NCBI GenBank assembly: GCA_007118445.1
Contig: SKRP01000247.1
Span: 1-16,423, forward strand
Direction of reading: 5' to 3'
DNA: 16,423 nucleotides
From: Natronohydrobacter sp.
Lineage (GTDB): Bacteria; Pseudomonadota; Alphaproteobacteria; Rhodobacterales; Rhodobacteraceae
Part shown: piece by piece, positions 15,407-16,423 of the stretch
Layout of the letters: each line of letters begins with the position of its first letter
Numbering within the stretch: the first letter of the stretch is position 1
Position numbers and translations under genes: made by a program
Notes under the pieces: model-generated
Told to the model about the DNA's origin: nothing
Seen by the model: the letters and a program-made list of their open reading frames with translations, nothing else
Databases searched by the model: none

Positions 15407-16423
15407 TCACTCGTCGAATAACCGCCCCTGCGCTGCCGGGGCGGGCGCGGCCAGCCCCAGATGCGCCCAGGCTTTCGCCGCCAGCATCCGCCCGCGCGGG
15501 GTGCGCGCAATCAGACCCTGTTGCAGCAGAAACGGCTCGATCACCTCTTCGATCGCATCGCGCGATTCGGACAGGGCGGCGGCAATGGTCTCCACGCCCA
15601 CAGGCCCGCCGCCATAATTCTCGGCCAGAAGCTGCAGATAGCGCCGGTCGGCCCCGTCAAGCCCCAGATGATCCACCCCCAGCCGCGTCAGCGCATTATC
15701 GGCCAGCGCCTGGGTCAGCCGCCCGTCGCCCTCGACCAGCGCGAAATCCACCACGCGGCGCAACAGCCGTCCGGCGATCCGGGGCGTGCCGCGTGCGCGC
15801 CGCGCGATTTCGCGCACGCCATCCGCTTCGGCCTTGACCCCCAGAAGCCGCGCGCCGCGCGCAACGATCAGGCACAGCTCATCCTCGGTGTAGAATTGCA
15901 GCCGGGTCGGGATGCCGAAACGGTCGCGTAGGGGCGTGGTCAGCAAACCCAGCCGCGTTGTCGCCCCCACCAGCGTGAAGGGCTGCAATTCGATGCGCAC
16001 AGTGCGCGCGGCTGGCCCTTCGCCGATCACCAGATCAAGCTGGAAGTCTTCCAGCGCCGGGTAGAGCACTTCCTCGACCGCCGGGTTCATGCGGTGGATC
16101 TCATCAATGAACAGCACATCGCGGGCTTCCAGATTGGTCAGGATCGCCGCCAGATCCCCCGCCTTGGCCAGCACCGGGCCAGAGGTCATCCGGAACCCCA
16201 CCCCCAATTCGCGCGCCATGATCTGCGCCAGCGTCGTCTTGCCCAGTCCGGGCGGGCCATAGAACAGCGTGTGGTCCATCGCCTCGCCCCGCATCCGGGC
16301 GGACTGGATGAAGACCTTGAGATTGGCGCGCGCTTCCTGCTGGCCGATGAACTCATCCAAGCTTTGCGGGCGCAGGGCGCGGTCCAGTTCCGGGCTGTCC
16401 TCGGGCAGGTCATCGCCGCGCAG
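15407..16423 (-). CDS. ruvB: Holliday junction branch-migration ATPase RuvB (5' end cut by window edge)
   Basis: Hexameric AAA+ motor that drives Holliday junction migration with RuvA before RuvC cleavage. The frame is open to the right edge (338 residues visible, beginning LRGDDLPEDSPELDRALRPQ), so only a few N-terminal residues are missing relative to the usual length of about 340. Seen: LDEFIGQQ, Walker A GPPGLGKTT, Walker B DVLFIDEIHRM, sensor 1 GATTRLGLLTTPLRDRFG with its arginine finger region, sensor 2 GTPRIAGRLLRRV, and the C-terminal winged-helix FLLQQGLIARTPRGR. A TTG at 16358-16360 (in SLDEF) is not the real start, since conserved family sequence precedes it. ruvA and ruvC would be expected to the right. 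Confidence 0.97.
   Translation of the reverse strand: MRGDDLPEDSPELDRALRPQSLDEFIGQQEARANLKVFIQSARMRGEAMDHTLFYGPPGLGKTTLAQIMARELGVGFRMTSGPVLAKAGDLAAILTNLEARDVLFIDEIHRMNPAVEEVLYPALEDFQLDLVIGEGPAARTVRIELQPFTLVGATTRLGLLTTPLRDRFGIPTRLQFYTEDELCLIVARGARLLGVKAEADGVREIARRARGTPRIAGRLLRRVVDFALVEGDGRLTQALADNALTRLGVDHLGLDGADRRYLQLLAENYGGGPVGVETIAAALSESRDAIEEVIEPFLLQQGLIARTPRGRMLAAKAWAHLGLAAPAPAAQGRLFDE

Overview
The window reads as core chromosome of an alphaproteobacterium, most likely order Rhodobacterales (Rhodobacteraceae/Roseobacteraceae sensu lato). Support: high GC, the suc operon interrupted by a sulfotransferase-like gene and a DUF805 gene, a DUF2852 gene, a TIGR01459-type HAD gene, and a HrcA/CIRCE-type groESL promoter. 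I cannot name the genus. No mobile element, CRISPR array or integrase is visible.

Layout. Positions 1-9371 are all on the minus strand. Read in the direction of transcription they hold: DUF2852 membrane protein; a MotA/ExbB-like channel protein and a MotB-like rod/OmpA protein (a rotary-motor-like pair); mdh with its own terminator; then sucC, sulfotransferase-like gene, sucD, DUF805 and sucA (5' part only, running off the left edge). A tRNA-Arg(TCT) at 9295-9371 is also on the minus strand, and groES-groEL (9669-11651, minus) lies beyond it with a strong terminator, a CIRCE operator and a sigma70-like promoter. From 11905 transcription switches to plus: ppaC and a HAD hydrolase gene overlap by 4 bp and end at a strong terminator, followed by a MaoC-like hydratase gene and ribF. 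ribF ends directly against the stop codon of convergent ruvB (minus), which runs off the right edge with only its extreme N-terminus missing.

How the genes work together. mdh, sucC, sucD and sucA form a TCA-cycle block (2-oxoglutarate to succinyl-CoA to succinate, and malate to oxaloacetate). The upstream region of sucC carries two 8-10 bp palindromes exactly 21 bp apart. groESL is the heat-shock chaperonin. ppaC removes pyrophosphate, ribF makes FMN and FAD, and ruvB drives Holliday-junction branch migration.

The parts most worth a second look are: (1) the two-gene motor-like system at 5505-8633, whose B subunit has a very long proline-free rod with 28-residue repeats between its membrane helix and a MotB-type peptidoglycan-binding domain; (2) an 11-bp perfect hairpin that buries the ribosome binding site and start codon of ribF just after the maoC stop; (3) the paired palindromes before sucC; (4) an inverted repeat that brackets the tRNA, with an alternative pairing partner; and (5) the two non-TCA genes embedded in the suc operon.
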